17,559 nt of DNA from Quadrisphaera sp. (GTDB lineage: Bacteria; Actinomycetota; Actinomycetes; Actinomycetales; Quadrisphaeraceae): the NCBI GenBank assembly GCA_029258695.1, contig JARIBR010000264.1:1-17559 (forward strand), given 5' to 3'. The position numbers and the translations under genes were made by a program. The notes under the pieces were generated by a model that saw only the letters and a program-made list of their open reading frames with translations, was not told the DNA's origin and did not search any database. Shown here one piece after another: positions 9,576-17,559 of this stretch (position 1 is the first letter of the stretch; each line of letters opens with the position of its first letter).

Positions 9576-9581
9576 TAGCGT
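9576..9581 (+). promoter_or_regulatory. Candidate leaderless -10 element for the Nudix gene
   Basis: TAGCGT ends 7 bases before the GTG at 9589. With a normal -10 to start-site distance, transcription would begin on the start codon itself. There is no Shine-Dalgarno sequence in front of that GTG, which supports a leaderless transcript. The -35 is not recognisable. Confidence 0.5.
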
Positions 9582-9588
9582 GGGCGCG

Positions 9589-10119
9589 GTGAGGACCCGC
9601 TGGCGCCGCCGCGCCCACCACGGCGCCCTGGGGGTCTTCCGCCGCCTGCCGCCGCCGGTGCGCCGAGGTCTCGTGCGGGCGGCCACCCCCGGCTTCACGG
9701 TCGGCGCCGTCCTCGTCCTCGTGCACGACGGCCGCTGCCTCGTGCTCTCCCAGCCCCACCGGCCGGGCTGGTCCCTGCCCGGTGGGCTGCTCGACGCCGG
9801 GGAGGCGCCGCACCACGGCGTCCAGCGCGAGGTCCGCGAGGAGACCGGTCTGCGGGTCAGGGTGGGTCTGCCCTTGACCACCCAGGTCAACGCGGGGCTG
9901 CGGCGCGTCGACGTGGTCTACCGCGTCCAGGTCGCCTCCCGCCCGGAGGTGGTCCCCGGCGGTGAGGCAGTGGCGGCGCGGTGGCTGACCCCCCGCGAGG
10001 TGGTCGACGGCGTCGACGGCGGACCTGCTGCCGACGGTCCGACCCGGGAGATCCTGGCGCTCGTGGCACGGGCGGGCGAGCCCGGGGCCCAGGACGGCGC
10101 CGTGCTGGGCCCGGCGTGA
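9589..10119 (+). CDS. Nudix hydrolase
   Basis: A 176-aa cytosolic hydrolase of the Nudix superfamily, which cleaves nucleoside diphosphates linked to another moiety. The Nudix box is perfect, G-x5-E-x7-REVREETGL: Gly66, Glu72, then Arg80-Glu81 and Glu84-Glu85. It is preceded by the strands VGAVLVLVHDGRCLVLSQ and the usual WSLPGG. The basic N-terminus (VRTRWRRRAHH) lies outside the fold and may be a short extension. The GTG start is supported by a TAGCGT element 7 bases upstream and by the lack of similarity before it. The gene overlaps the following nucleotidyltransferase in the sequence GTGA (10116-10119), so the two are translationally coupled. The substrate is unknown; given its partner, an NDP-sugar or related diphosphate is plausible, which is inference. 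Confidence 0.9.
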   Translation: MRTRWRRRAHHGALGVFRRLPPPVRRGLVRAATPGFTVGAVLVLVHDGRCLVLSQPHRPGWSLPGGLLDAGEAPHHGVQREVREETGLRVRVGLPLTTQVNAGLRRVDVVYRVQVASRPEVVPGGEAVAARWLTPREVVDGVDGGPAADGPTREILALVARAGEPGAQDGAVLGPA

Positions 10120-10820
10120 GGGCGCCGGCACGACGCCGGGACCTCGCGGGCGTGGTGCTGGCCGCCGGGGCCGGCACCCGCCTGGCGCCCCTGACGGCCC
10201 ACCTCCCCAAGGCGCTCGTCCAGGTGGGCGGGGCGACGCTGCTGGACGGCGCGCTGGACCGGCTGGCCGCGGTGACCGGGGGCGGGCGCCAGCACCTGGC
10301 GGTCAACGCCCACCACCACGCGGAGCAGATCGACGCCGCGGCCCGCGGACGGGCGCACGTGGCGCTCGAGCACCCCGTGGCCCTCGGCACCGCGGGCGCG
10401 CTGGGGGCGCTGGTCCCCTGGCTGGCCGGGCGCGACGCGCTGGTGACCAACGCCGACGTCTGGATGCCCGACGGAGCCCGGGTGCTCGCGGAGATGGCCG
10501 ACGGCTGGGACGGGGACCGCTGCCGCCTGCTCTGCGCCACCGCCGACGACGACCGCCGCGCCGACTTCACCGGTCCCGACGGCCGAGCGCTGCGCTACGT
10601 GGGCTCGTGCCTGCTCCCCTTCGCCGAGGTGGCCTCGCTCGCGCCCCGCCCGAGCGGGCTCTACGAGGTGCTGTGGCGCGACCTGGAGGTGGCCGGCCGG
10701 CTCGACCTGCACGTCACCGCAGCCGTCGCCGTCGACTGCGGCACTCCCGGGGACCTCGCCGCGGCCCGCGAGGCCGCAGCGGAGGTGCAACGAGGGCGAG
10801 GGACGGCGGGGGACGCCTAA
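10116..10820 (+). CDS. Sugar-1-phosphate nucleotidyltransferase (MurU/NTP_transferase type)
   Basis: A 234-aa protein of the NTP-transferase family, which activates sugar-1-phosphates to NDP-sugars. It shows LAAGAGTRLAPLT (15-27) with Pro31-Lys32, the base/sugar loop EHPVALGTAGAL (85-96), TNADVW with Asp114 as a probable metal ligand, and a late VDCGTPGDL segment supplying the second metal Asp. The layout resembles MurU (N-acetylmuramate-1-phosphate uridylyltransferase) and short mannose-1-phosphate guanylyltransferases, including the NADVW block that reads NGDVW in MurU. The sugar and nucleotide are not determined. It starts at GTG inside the stop of the Nudix gene (GTGA) with no spacer. It ends in TAA at 10818-10820, which is also the first half of the next gene's -10 element. 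There is no C-terminal acyltransferase domain. Confidence 0.85.
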   Translation: MRAPARRRDLAGVVLAAGAGTRLAPLTAHLPKALVQVGGATLLDGALDRLAAVTGGGRQHLAVNAHHHAEQIDAAARGRAHVALEHPVALGTAGALGALVPWLAGRDALVTNADVWMPDGARVLAEMADGWDGDRCRLLCATADDDRRADFTGPDGRALRYVGSCLLPFAEVASLAPRPSGLYEVLWRDLEVAGRLDLHVTAAVAVDCGTPGDLAAAREAAAEVQRGRGTAGDA

Positions 10821-10823
10821 ACT
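10818..10823 (+). promoter_or_regulatory. Candidate leaderless -10 element for the gntR-type gene
   Basis: TAAACT ends 6 bases before the ATG at 10830. No ribosome site is present, so a leaderless transcript is likely. The first three bases are also the TAA stop codon of the nucleotidyltransferase. The AT-rich hexamer stands out against its GC-rich surroundings. Confidence 0.55.
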
Positions 10824-10829
10824 CCTGCC

Positions 10830-11501
10830 ATGATCGACGCCGAGCCGTCACCGACCGGGACGGCGGCCTCCCTGCCGGAGCGCATCTACCTCGCGCTGCG
10901 CTCAGGGATCATCAGCGGCACCTACGCCCAGGGCTCGCGCCTCCCGGAGGCGCGCCTCTCGCGCGAGCTCGACGTCAGCCGCGTCCCGCTGCGCGAGGCG
11001 CTCCCCCGCCTCGACATGGAGGGGCTGGTGTCCTCCTCGCCGGGCCGGGGAGCCGTGGTCCGGACGTGGACGCTCCGCGACGCCGAGGACCTCTTCGACG
11101 CCCGGCTCGCGATCGAGGTGGCGGCCGCCGGCGCAGCGGCCCGCGAGGCGGCCGGCGGCGCCCCCCTCGACGCGCTGCGGGCCGCCATGACGGCCTCGAA
11201 GACCGCCCTCGAGGGCCACGACGACCTGAGGATCGCCACCACGAGCGTCGCGCTGCACGACGCGGTCACCGCGGCGAGCGGCAACGCGATCCTCGTCTGC
11301 GCGATGCGCGCGGTCTCCGCCCGCCTGCTCTGGCTGTTCCACCTCACCGCCGGCCGTGACCAGCACCAGGCGTGCGCCGAGCACGAGGACCTCGTCGGCG
11401 CCATCGCCGGCGGTGACGCGGCCGGGGCCAGGCTGCTGATGGCCGAGCACGTGGAGAGCGGCCGCGCGCCGACCCTGACCGCCCTGGAGGCGCTGCTGTG
11501 A
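10830..11501 (+). CDS. GntR-family transcriptional regulator with FCD domain
   Basis: A 223-aa regulator of the FadR/FCD subgroup. The N-terminal winged helix covers about residues 14-78, with the helix-turn-helix around ARLSRELDVSRVPLREAL and a wing at SPGRGAVV. The helical FCD effector domain follows, with Asp90/Arg92 and three His (His143 in LHDAV, His185 in EHEDLV, His207 in EHV) in the spacing that binds a metal and a carboxylate ligand. It overlaps gluconokinase by GTGA (11498-11501), so gluconate or its 6-phosphate is the likely effector and this kinase gene the likely target. That is inference from context. A clear operator half-site pair was not found in the short promoter region. 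Confidence 0.92.
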   Translation: MIDAEPSPTGTAASLPERIYLALRSGIISGTYAQGSRLPEARLSRELDVSRVPLREALPRLDMEGLVSSSPGRGAVVRTWTLRDAEDLFDARLAIEVAAAGAAAREAAGGAPLDALRAAMTASKTALEGHDDLRIATTSVALHDAVTAASGNAILVCAMRAVSARLLWLFHLTAGRDQHQACAEHEDLVGAIAGGDAAGARLLMAEHVESGRAPTLTALEALL

Positions 11502-12061
11502 CCGATGACCGACCCACCGCCACGATCGACGAGCACGCCACCGCCACCCCCACCACCTCACCAGGCGCGGTGGTGGTCATGGGCGTCTCGGGGAGCGGGA
11601 AGACCACCGTCGCGCAGGACCTCGCCGAGCGCCTCGGGTGGCGCTTCACCGAGGGCGACGACTTCCACCCGCAGGCGAACGTCGACAAGATGGCCGCCGG
11701 TGAGCCCCTCGACGACGACGACCGTGAGCCCTGGCTGGAGAAGATCCGTGACTGGCTCGACGAGCAGGCCGCGCAGGGCGAGCACGCCGTGGTCACGTGC
11801 TCGGCGCTGCGGCGCCCCTACCGCGACCTGCTGCGCAGCGGGCGGGCCCGCGTGGTCTTCCTGCACCTCACCGGCTCCCGCGCGCTGCTCGCCGAGCGCA
11901 TGGGGAGGCGCAGCGGCCACTTCATGCCGACCTCGCTGCTGGACTCCCAGCTCGACACCCTCGAACCGCTGGAGGACGACGAGGCGGGCGCGGAGGTGGG
12001 CATCGACCGGACGCCGGAGCAGATCGTCGACGAGGCGGTCGCGGCGCTCGGGCTGGTCTGA
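11498..12061 (+). CDS. gntK: Gluconokinase
   Basis: The enzyme (187 aa) phosphorylates D-gluconate to 6-phosphogluconate, feeding the pentose phosphate pathway. Diagnostic GntK features are the P-loop GVSGSGKT (29-36), TEGDDFHPQANVDKM, the acidic GEPLDDDDREPWL, TCSALRRPYRDLLR, and FMPTSLLDSQLDTLEP near the end. The N-terminal ~22 residues (Thr/Ala-rich) are an extension before the first strand. The GTG start overlaps the regulator's TGA. An ATG at 11505 is out of frame and an in-frame replacement would have to lie inside the fold. No gluconate permease or 6-phosphogluconate dehydrogenase lies in the window, so the substrate must enter by a transporter encoded elsewhere or be made by glucose oxidation. 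Confidence 0.96.
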   Translation: MTDDRPTATIDEHATATPTTSPGAVVVMGVSGSGKTTVAQDLAERLGWRFTEGDDFHPQANVDKMAAGEPLDDDDREPWLEKIRDWLDEQAAQGEHAVVTCSALRRPYRDLLRSGRARVVFLHLTGSRALLAERMGRRSGHFMPTSLLDSQLDTLEPLEDDEAGAEVGIDRTPEQIVDEAVAALGLV

Positions 12062-12082
12062 GCGCCGCCCGGTACCGCGCTC
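12060..12082. terminator. Possible bidirectional terminator between gntK and guaA
   Basis: GAGCGC (12060-12065) pairs with GCGCTC (12077-12082) around an 11-base loop. It begins inside the gntK stop codon and sits in the 51-base gap between the converging gntK and guaA genes. The stem is only 6 bp and there is no U-tract, so the call rests partly on position. Confidence 0.35.
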
Positions 12083-12107
12083 GGGGTCAGAGCAGCCCGC
12101 CGCCGGA

Positions 12108-13818
<1,711 letters not shown>

Positions 13819-13822
<4 letters not shown>

Positions 13823-14223
13823 CGGTACCGGCTCGCGACGTCGTCGCCGGTGCGCTGGTCACGCTCGGCGGGGTCGGGGACGAGCCCGGCGGCGCGCACC
13901 TCGCGGACGATCCGGTGCTCCATGACGAAGGAGACGATCGGGACCACCCCGGCGAGAACCAGGGCGACGAACCGGCCGAAGGGCCACCTCAGCCGCGACC
14001 AGAGGTCGAACACGGTGACGAGATAGACCACGTAGACCCACCCGTGGGCGATGGCGATCGTGACGCCGACACCGCCGGTGTCCACCCCCACCAGCCCCAG
14101 GGCGAAGGAGATCGTCAGGAGGACCAGCATGACGCCGGTGACGATCGCCATGACCCGGTAGCGGGTCAGGGCGGGTGCGACCTGCCGGTCTCCTCGGGTG
14201 GACATGCGGGTGGCGGTGCTCAC
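13819..14223 (-). CDS. DUF3817 family integral membrane protein
   Basis: A 134-aa protein with three predicted membrane helices: about residues 24-44, 54-72 (containing the conserved [17 protein letters not shown] block) and 84-101. The charged C-terminal tail is probably cytoplasmic. The HGWxYxxY motif and the position next to guaA are typical of the DUF3817 family of Actinomycetota. The biochemical function is unknown; a link to the oxidase assembly factor upstream is only contextual. The GTG at 14223 overlaps the SURF1 stop by GTGA (14220-14223), mirroring the junction with guaA. A second possible start is the ATG at 14205. Confidence 0.85.
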
Positions 14224-15059
14224 GGGGCCTCCACGGGCTGGTGACGGTCGTCGGGATGGTCGTCGCGCGCTCGGCGCGCCTCGAGCTGGGACAGCGGGTC
14301 GTCGTCGCCGGCCGGCTCCTCGGGCAGGAACCGCTCCTTCACCACGCGCCACCAGGCGAAGAGGGCGAGACCGGCGAAGAGGAACCACTGGAGTCCGTAG
14401 GACAGGCTGCGGAAGTCGGTGCCGTGCGTCGGGGCTGTGGCGGCCACCGGCTCCAGCGGAGGCTCGGACACCGGGGACGCGGCGACGACGAAGCCCGTGA
14501 AGATCGGCGGGCCCCAGAGGTTCACGAGGTCGGCGGGCGCCACCGCGCTCAGGCTCGTGGGTGCGCCGGGGCCGGTGCTCACCCCGCGCGCGGGCTCGCC
14601 GAGCAGCAGGCGCCCGCGCACCGTGGTCTCCCCCGCCGGCGGCGGAGCGACGCCGTCCAGGCCGCCGGCGGCGACGTCGGCGGGGACCCAGCCGCGCACC
14701 ACCGGCAGGACCGCCGGCCCGCCGGCGGTCGCGACGTCGAACGGGGCCACGACCCAGCTGCCGTCGCGCCCACCCTGGTCACGCCCGTCCACGAGCACCT
14801 GCGCGCCGTCGCCGGGGGTCCCGGCCCCGTCGCGGAAGCGCCCCGTCGCGGTGACCACCTGGCCGTCCACGGGCCCCGTGAAGGTCTCCGCCGGCGCGAG
14901 GACGTCGGTGAGCGGCCGCGGCGTCTCCAGCGCGGGGGCCGACTCCGAGGACCGTGAACGCTCCAGCTGCCACTGCCCGAGGAAGGCGAAGCCGGTGGCC
15001 AGGGCGAGGACGAGGACGAGCAGGCCCAGCGGAGCCGGTCGCAGGATCGCCCTCAGCAC
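14220..15059 (-). CDS. SURF1-family cytochrome c oxidase assembly protein
   Basis: A 279-aa membrane protein of the SURF1 family, which helps haem insertion and assembly of aa3-type cytochrome oxidase. Family features are the N-terminal helix (about 9-28) running into LGQWQLER (27-34), a periplasmic-side beta-rich domain with VVRGWVPAD, the NLWGPP block, and a C-terminal helix (about 221-237) in SYGLQWFLFAGLALFAWW. The acidic/His-rich cytoplasmic tail of ~40 residues is variable. The GTG at 15059 has GAGGA directly abutting it, too close for a normal ribosome site. A TACCGT element 6 bases upstream suggests a leaderless transcript instead. It is the first gene of a three-gene coupled operon ending in guaA. 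Confidence 0.92.
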   Translation of the reverse strand: MLRAILRPAPLGLLVLVLALATGFAFLGQWQLERSRSSESAPALETPRPLTDVLAPAETFTGPVDGQVVTATGRFRDGAGTPGDGAQVLVDGRDQGGRDGSWVVAPFDVATAGGPAVLPVVRGWVPADVAAGGLDGVAPPPAGETTVRGRLLLGEPARGVSTGPGAPTSLSAVAPADLVNLWGPPIFTGFVVAASPVSEPPLEPVAATAPTHGTDFRSLSYGLQWFLFAGLALFAWWRVVKERFLPEEPAGDDDPLSQLEARRARDDHPDDRHQPVEAP

Positions 15060-15065
15060 TCCTCA

Positions 15066-15071
15066 ACGGTA
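15066..15071 (-). promoter_or_regulatory. Candidate leaderless -10 element for the SURF1-guaA operon
   Basis: TACCGT on the minus strand ends 6 bases before the GTG at 15059, the same geometry as at the gntR-type gene. No -35 is recognisable. The 143-base gap (15060-15202) also contains the hairpins that follow glpK, so a fresh promoter here makes sense. Confidence 0.45.
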
Positions 15072-15140
15072 CGGCGGCCCCGCGAGCGCCGGCGACGGCG
15101 GCGGCGTGCTGCGGCTCACACCGCCCACCTCCCGCGAGCC

Positions 15141-15183
15141 GGCCAGCGCGCGCGTGGGCCGCGGAGCGCTGGCCCCGCGGCCC
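15141..15183 (-). terminator. Two interleaved 9-bp inverted repeats after glpK
   Basis: Stem A pairs GGCCAGCGC (15141-15149) with GCGCTGGCC (15166-15174). Stem B pairs GGGCCGCGG (15156-15164) with CCGCGGCCC (15175-15183). Both are perfect, and each has one arm inside the other's loop. The pair begins 19 bases past the glpK stop and precedes the SURF1 promoter, so termination of the glpFK transcript is the simplest role. No U-tract is present. Confidence 0.6.
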
Positions 15184-15202
15184 CTCGCGTCGGTCGGGCC
15201 GG

Positions 15203-16720
15203 TCAGTCGTCGTCCTCGTCGACCCAGTCCAGGGTGCGCTCGACGGCCTTGGTCCACTTGCGGTACTTCTTCTCGCGCAGCTCGGAGTCCATCTGCGGCT
15301 CCCAGCGCTTGTCCTCGGCCCACAGGTCGGACAGCTCGTCCAGCCCGGACCAGAACCCGCTGTGGAGACCGGCGGCGTAGGCGGCGCCCAGCGCGGTGGT
15401 CTCGGCGATCTCCGGCCGGATGACGGGGACGTCGAGGAGGTCGGCCTGGAACTGCATGAGCAGCTCGTTGGCCACCATGCCGCCGTCGACGCGCAGCTCG
15501 GTGAGGTCGACGCCGGAGTCGGCGTTCATCGCGTCGACCACCTCGCGCGTCTGGTACGCCGTGGCCTCGAGCACCGCGCGCGCCAGGTGGCCCTTGTTCA
15601 CGTAGCGCGTCAGCCCGACGATCGCCCCGCGGGCGTCGGAGCGCCAGTGCGGGGCGAAGAGCCCGGAGAACGCCGGCACGAAGTACGCGCCACCGTTGTC
15701 GTCCACCGAGCGCGCCGACTCCTCGATCTTGTCCGCGCTGTCGATCATCTTGAGGTTGTCGCGGGCCCACTGCACCAGCGAACCGGTGACGGCGATGGAA
15801 CCCTCGAGGGCGTAGACGGTCTTGGCGTCACCCAGCTTGTAGCACGGCGTGGTCAGGAGGCCGTTCTGCGACAGGACGGGCTCCTCGCCGGTGTTGAGCA
15901 GCAGGAAGTTGCCGGTGCCGTAGGTGTTCTTGGCCGTGCCGGGCTCGAAGCACACCTGGCCGAAGGTCGCCGCCTGCTGGTCACCCAGGACGCCGGCGAT
16001 GAGGACGCCCTCGAGCCCGGTGCCCGGCGCGCAGTGGCCGAACTCCTCCGAGTTGGAGCGGATCTCGGGCAGCATCGAGGTGGGGATCCCCATGTCCTCG
16101 GCGATGTCCGGCAGCCACTCGAGCTCGCGGATGTCCATGAGCATCGTCCGCGAGGCGTTGGAGACGTCGGTGAGGTGCGCGCCGCCGTCGGTGCCGCCGG
16201 TGAGGTTCCACAGCACCCACGTGTCGATGGTCCCCATGACCAGGTCGCCGGAGTCGGCCTTCTCGCGGGCGCCGTCGACGTTGTCGAGGATCCACTTGAC
16301 CTTCGGTCCGGCGAAGTACGTGGCCAGCGGCAGGCCGACGCGGTCCTTGTAGCGCTCGGCCCCCCCGCCCAGCTCGCCGAGCTCCTCGGCGATCCTCGCG
16401 GTGCGGGTGTCCTGCCAGACGATGGCGTTGTAGACCGGCTCGCCGGTGTTCTTGTCCCACACCACCGCGGTCTCGCGCTGGTTGGTGATGCCCAGCGCCA
16501 CGATGTCGTCGGTGGTGGCGCCGGCGCTCTCCAGCGCCTGCGCCACGACCTCCTTGGTGTTGGCCCAGATCTCGGCCGGGTCGTGCTCGACCCAGCCGGC
16601 GCGCGGGAAGATCTGCTCGTGCTCCTTCTGGCCGGTCGCGGCGATCTTGCCGTCGTGGCCGAAGAGGATGCAGCGCGAGGACGTGGTCCCCGAGTCGATG
16701 GCGACGATGTACTGGGTCAT
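15203..16720 (-). CDS. glpK: Glycerol kinase
   Basis: The enzyme (505 aa) phosphorylates glycerol to sn-glycerol-3-phosphate in the cytoplasm. It matches FGGY kinases throughout and is almost the length of E. coli GlpK (502 aa). Visible features are [10 protein letters not shown] at the N-terminus (ATP phosphate loop), [13 protein letters not shown] (glycerol-binding Arg-Glu), [38 protein letters not shown] and the second signature [19 protein letters not shown], ending with the charged [13 protein letters not shown] helix. A clear AAGGAG ribosome site (16728-16733, complement) lies 7 bases before the ATG. glpF is 105 bases upstream on the same strand, so a glpFK operon is likely. No glpD, glpR or other glp gene is visible within the window. 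Confidence 0.98.
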   Translation of the reverse strand: MTQYIVAIDSGTTSSRCILFGHDGKIAATGQKEHEQIFPRAGWVEHDPAEIWANTKEVVAQALESAGATTDDIVALGITNQRETAVVWDKNTGEPVYNAIVWQDTRTARIAEELGELGGGAERYKDRVGLPLATYFAGPKVKWILDNVDGAREKADSGDLVMGTIDTWVLWNLTGGTDGGAHLTDVSNASRTMLMDIRELEWLPDIAEDMGIPTSMLPEIRSNSEEFGHCAPGTGLEGVLIAGVLGDQQAATFGQVCFEPGTAKNTYGTGNFLLLNTGEEPVLSQNGLLTTPCYKLGDAKTVYALEGSIAVTGSLVQWARDNLKMIDSADKIEESARSVDDNGGAYFVPAFSGLFAPHWRSDARGAIVGLTRYVNKGHLARAVLEATAYQTREVVDAMNADSGVDLTELRVDGGMVANELLMQFQADLLDVPVIRPEIAETTALGAAYAAGLHSGFWSGLDELSDLWAEDKRWEPQMDSELREKKYRKWTKAVERTLDWVDEDDD

Positions 16721-16825
16721 GGTGGCTCTCCTTGCTCAGGGGGTGACGGGGCCGACGCGCTCGGGCGCCGGGTCGTGACGGGCGGCGGTGACGGTCGGTC
16801 GGCAGCCGGTCCTCGCCGCCGAGGG

Positions 16826-17559
16826 TCAGCCGATGCCGAGCGCCACGAGACCGGCGAGCCCGCCACCGACGACGGGGCCGACGACGGGCACCCAGGAGTA
16901 GCCCCAGTCGCTGCCGCCCTTGCCCTTGATCGGCACGAGGGCGTGGGCGATGCGGGGCCCGAGGTCACGGGCGGGGTTGATGGCGTACCCGGTGGGGCCA
17001 CCGAGGCTCGCCCCGATCCCGACGACGAGCAGGGCGACCGCCAGCGGGCCCAGGTCGTTCGGCGTGCTGCCGAACTTGATGATCACGTAGACGAGGACGA
17101 AGGTGCCGATGACCTCGGTGACGAGGTTCCAGCCGTAGCTGCGGATCTGCGGGCCGGTGGCGAACACGCCGAGCTTCTCCGCCGGCTCGTCGTGGACGTC
17201 GAGGTGCTGCTTGTACGCGAGCCACATGATCACCGCGCCGAGCACGCCTCCCAGGAGCTGGCCCGCGAGGTAGAGGAGCGTGGTGATGATGCTGATCGAG
17301 ATGCCGGGTGCGTACTCCTCGGCCGCCGACGTCCACAGGCCGATCGTCACGGCGGGGTTGATGTGCGCCCCGGTACGGAAGGCCACGAAGACGCCGGCGA
17401 ACACCGCGAGCCCCCAGCCGAAGTTGACGAGGAGCCAGTCGGCGCCCTGCCCCTTCGTCCCCGTGAGCAGCACGTTGGCCACCACCCCGCACCCGAGGAG
17501 GGTGAGCATCGCGGTGCCCCCCACCTCCGAGAGGAAGATGGTTCCGTAAGAGACGTCCA
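16826..17559 (-). CDS. glpF: Glycerol uptake facilitator (aquaglyceroporin), start at window edge
   Basis: A six-helix MIP-family channel for glycerol diffusion across the membrane. It has both half-helix motifs: HINPAV and the aquaglyceroporin form INPARDLGPR, whose Asp after NPAR separates GlpF from water channels. Reading back to the edge gives DVSYGTIFLSEVGGTAML, and the last two bases are TG in frame. The start codon may therefore be an ATG or GTG missing one base. With that start the first NPA Asn is residue 68, the same number as in E. coli GlpF, which supports it. The residue equivalent to Phe200 of the E. coli selectivity filter is Tyr (TGYAINPARD); the filter Arg is present. A GTG at 17524 would remove the start of helix 1 and is unlikely. 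glpK follows. Confidence 0.95.
   Translation of the reverse strand, partial: DVSYGTIFLSEVGGTAMLTLLGCGVVANVLLTGTKGQGADWLLVNFGWGLAVFAGVFVAFRTGAHINPAVTIGLWTSAAEEYAPGISISIITTLLYLAGQLLGGVLGAVIMWLAYKQHLDVHDEPAEKLGVFATGPQIRSYGWNLVTEVIGTFVLVYVIIKFGSTPNDLGPLAVALLVVGIGASLGGPTGYAINPARDLGPRIAHALVPIKGKGGSDWGYSWVPVVGPVVGGGLAGLVALGIG

Noticed and set aside
9091..9588. Upstream extension of the Nudix gene
   Set aside because: It overlaps the symporter gene antisense and is low-complexity; the GTG at 9589 has a promoter-like element in place.
9367..10131. N-terminal extension of the symporter up to 10131
   Set aside because: It overlaps the Nudix gene antisense, and the sodium symporter fold begins only after 9366, where a near-perfect ribosome site is found.
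15141..15183. True H-type pseudoknot formed by both 9-bp stems
   Set aside because: The third loop would have zero bases to cross a 9-bp stem, so both stems cannot form in full together; alternative hairpins are more reasonable.

Overview
The window looks like chromosomal core sequence from a high-GC actinomycete (Actinomycetota). Codons end almost always in G or C, GTG starts are frequent, and stop/start overlaps are common. Several candidate promoters have a TANNNT -10 element a few bases before the start codon, the leaderless layout typical of this phylum. The guaA, SURF1, pcrA and sucC neighbourhood also fits Actinomycetota. I cannot place the genus. I see no insertion sequence, phage gene, integrase, tRNA, rRNA or CRISPR array. 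No gap between genes exceeds about 225 bases.

Layout. 1-122: first 40 codons of sucC (minus). 268-1464: a secreted glycerophosphodiester phosphodiesterase (minus). 1595-4135: the PcrA/UvrD helicase (minus). 4271-4753: a universal stress protein (plus), divergent from pcrA. 4793-5218: a Fur-family metalloregulator (minus). 5324-7225: a cytoplasmic glycerophosphodiester phosphodiesterase followed by a short-chain dehydrogenase (minus, 9 bases apart). 7287-9366: a sodium:solute symporter followed by a small two-helix membrane protein (minus). 9589-10820: a Nudix hydrolase and a sugar-nucleotide-type nucleotidyltransferase, overlapping by GTGA (plus). 10830-12061: a GntR/FCD regulator and gluconokinase, again overlapping by GTGA (plus). 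12113-15059: SURF1, a DUF3817 membrane protein and GMP synthase as one coupled operon (minus). 15203-17559: glycerol facilitator glpF and glycerol kinase glpK (minus); glpF is cut at its very first base by the window edge.

How the genes fit together. A glycerol/glycerophosphodiester theme recurs. GlpF imports glycerol, GlpK makes sn-glycerol-3-phosphate, and the two phosphodiesterases (one exported, one cytosolic) release the same compound from lipid head-group diesters. They lie in separate transcription units, so a shared regulon is only an inference. GntR and gluconokinase form a minimal gluconate-use unit with no permease nearby. SURF1 (cytochrome oxidase assembly), GuaA (purine synthesis), PcrA (DNA repair) and SucC (TCA cycle) are housekeeping.

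Novelty. I found no convincing new defence, toxin or biosynthetic system. The items most worth checking are the symporter with its small membrane partner, the tightly coupled Nudix/nucleotidyltransferase pair, an 11-bp triple tandem repeat upstream of the Fur-family gene, and a pair of interleaved 9-bp inverted repeats downstream of glpK.
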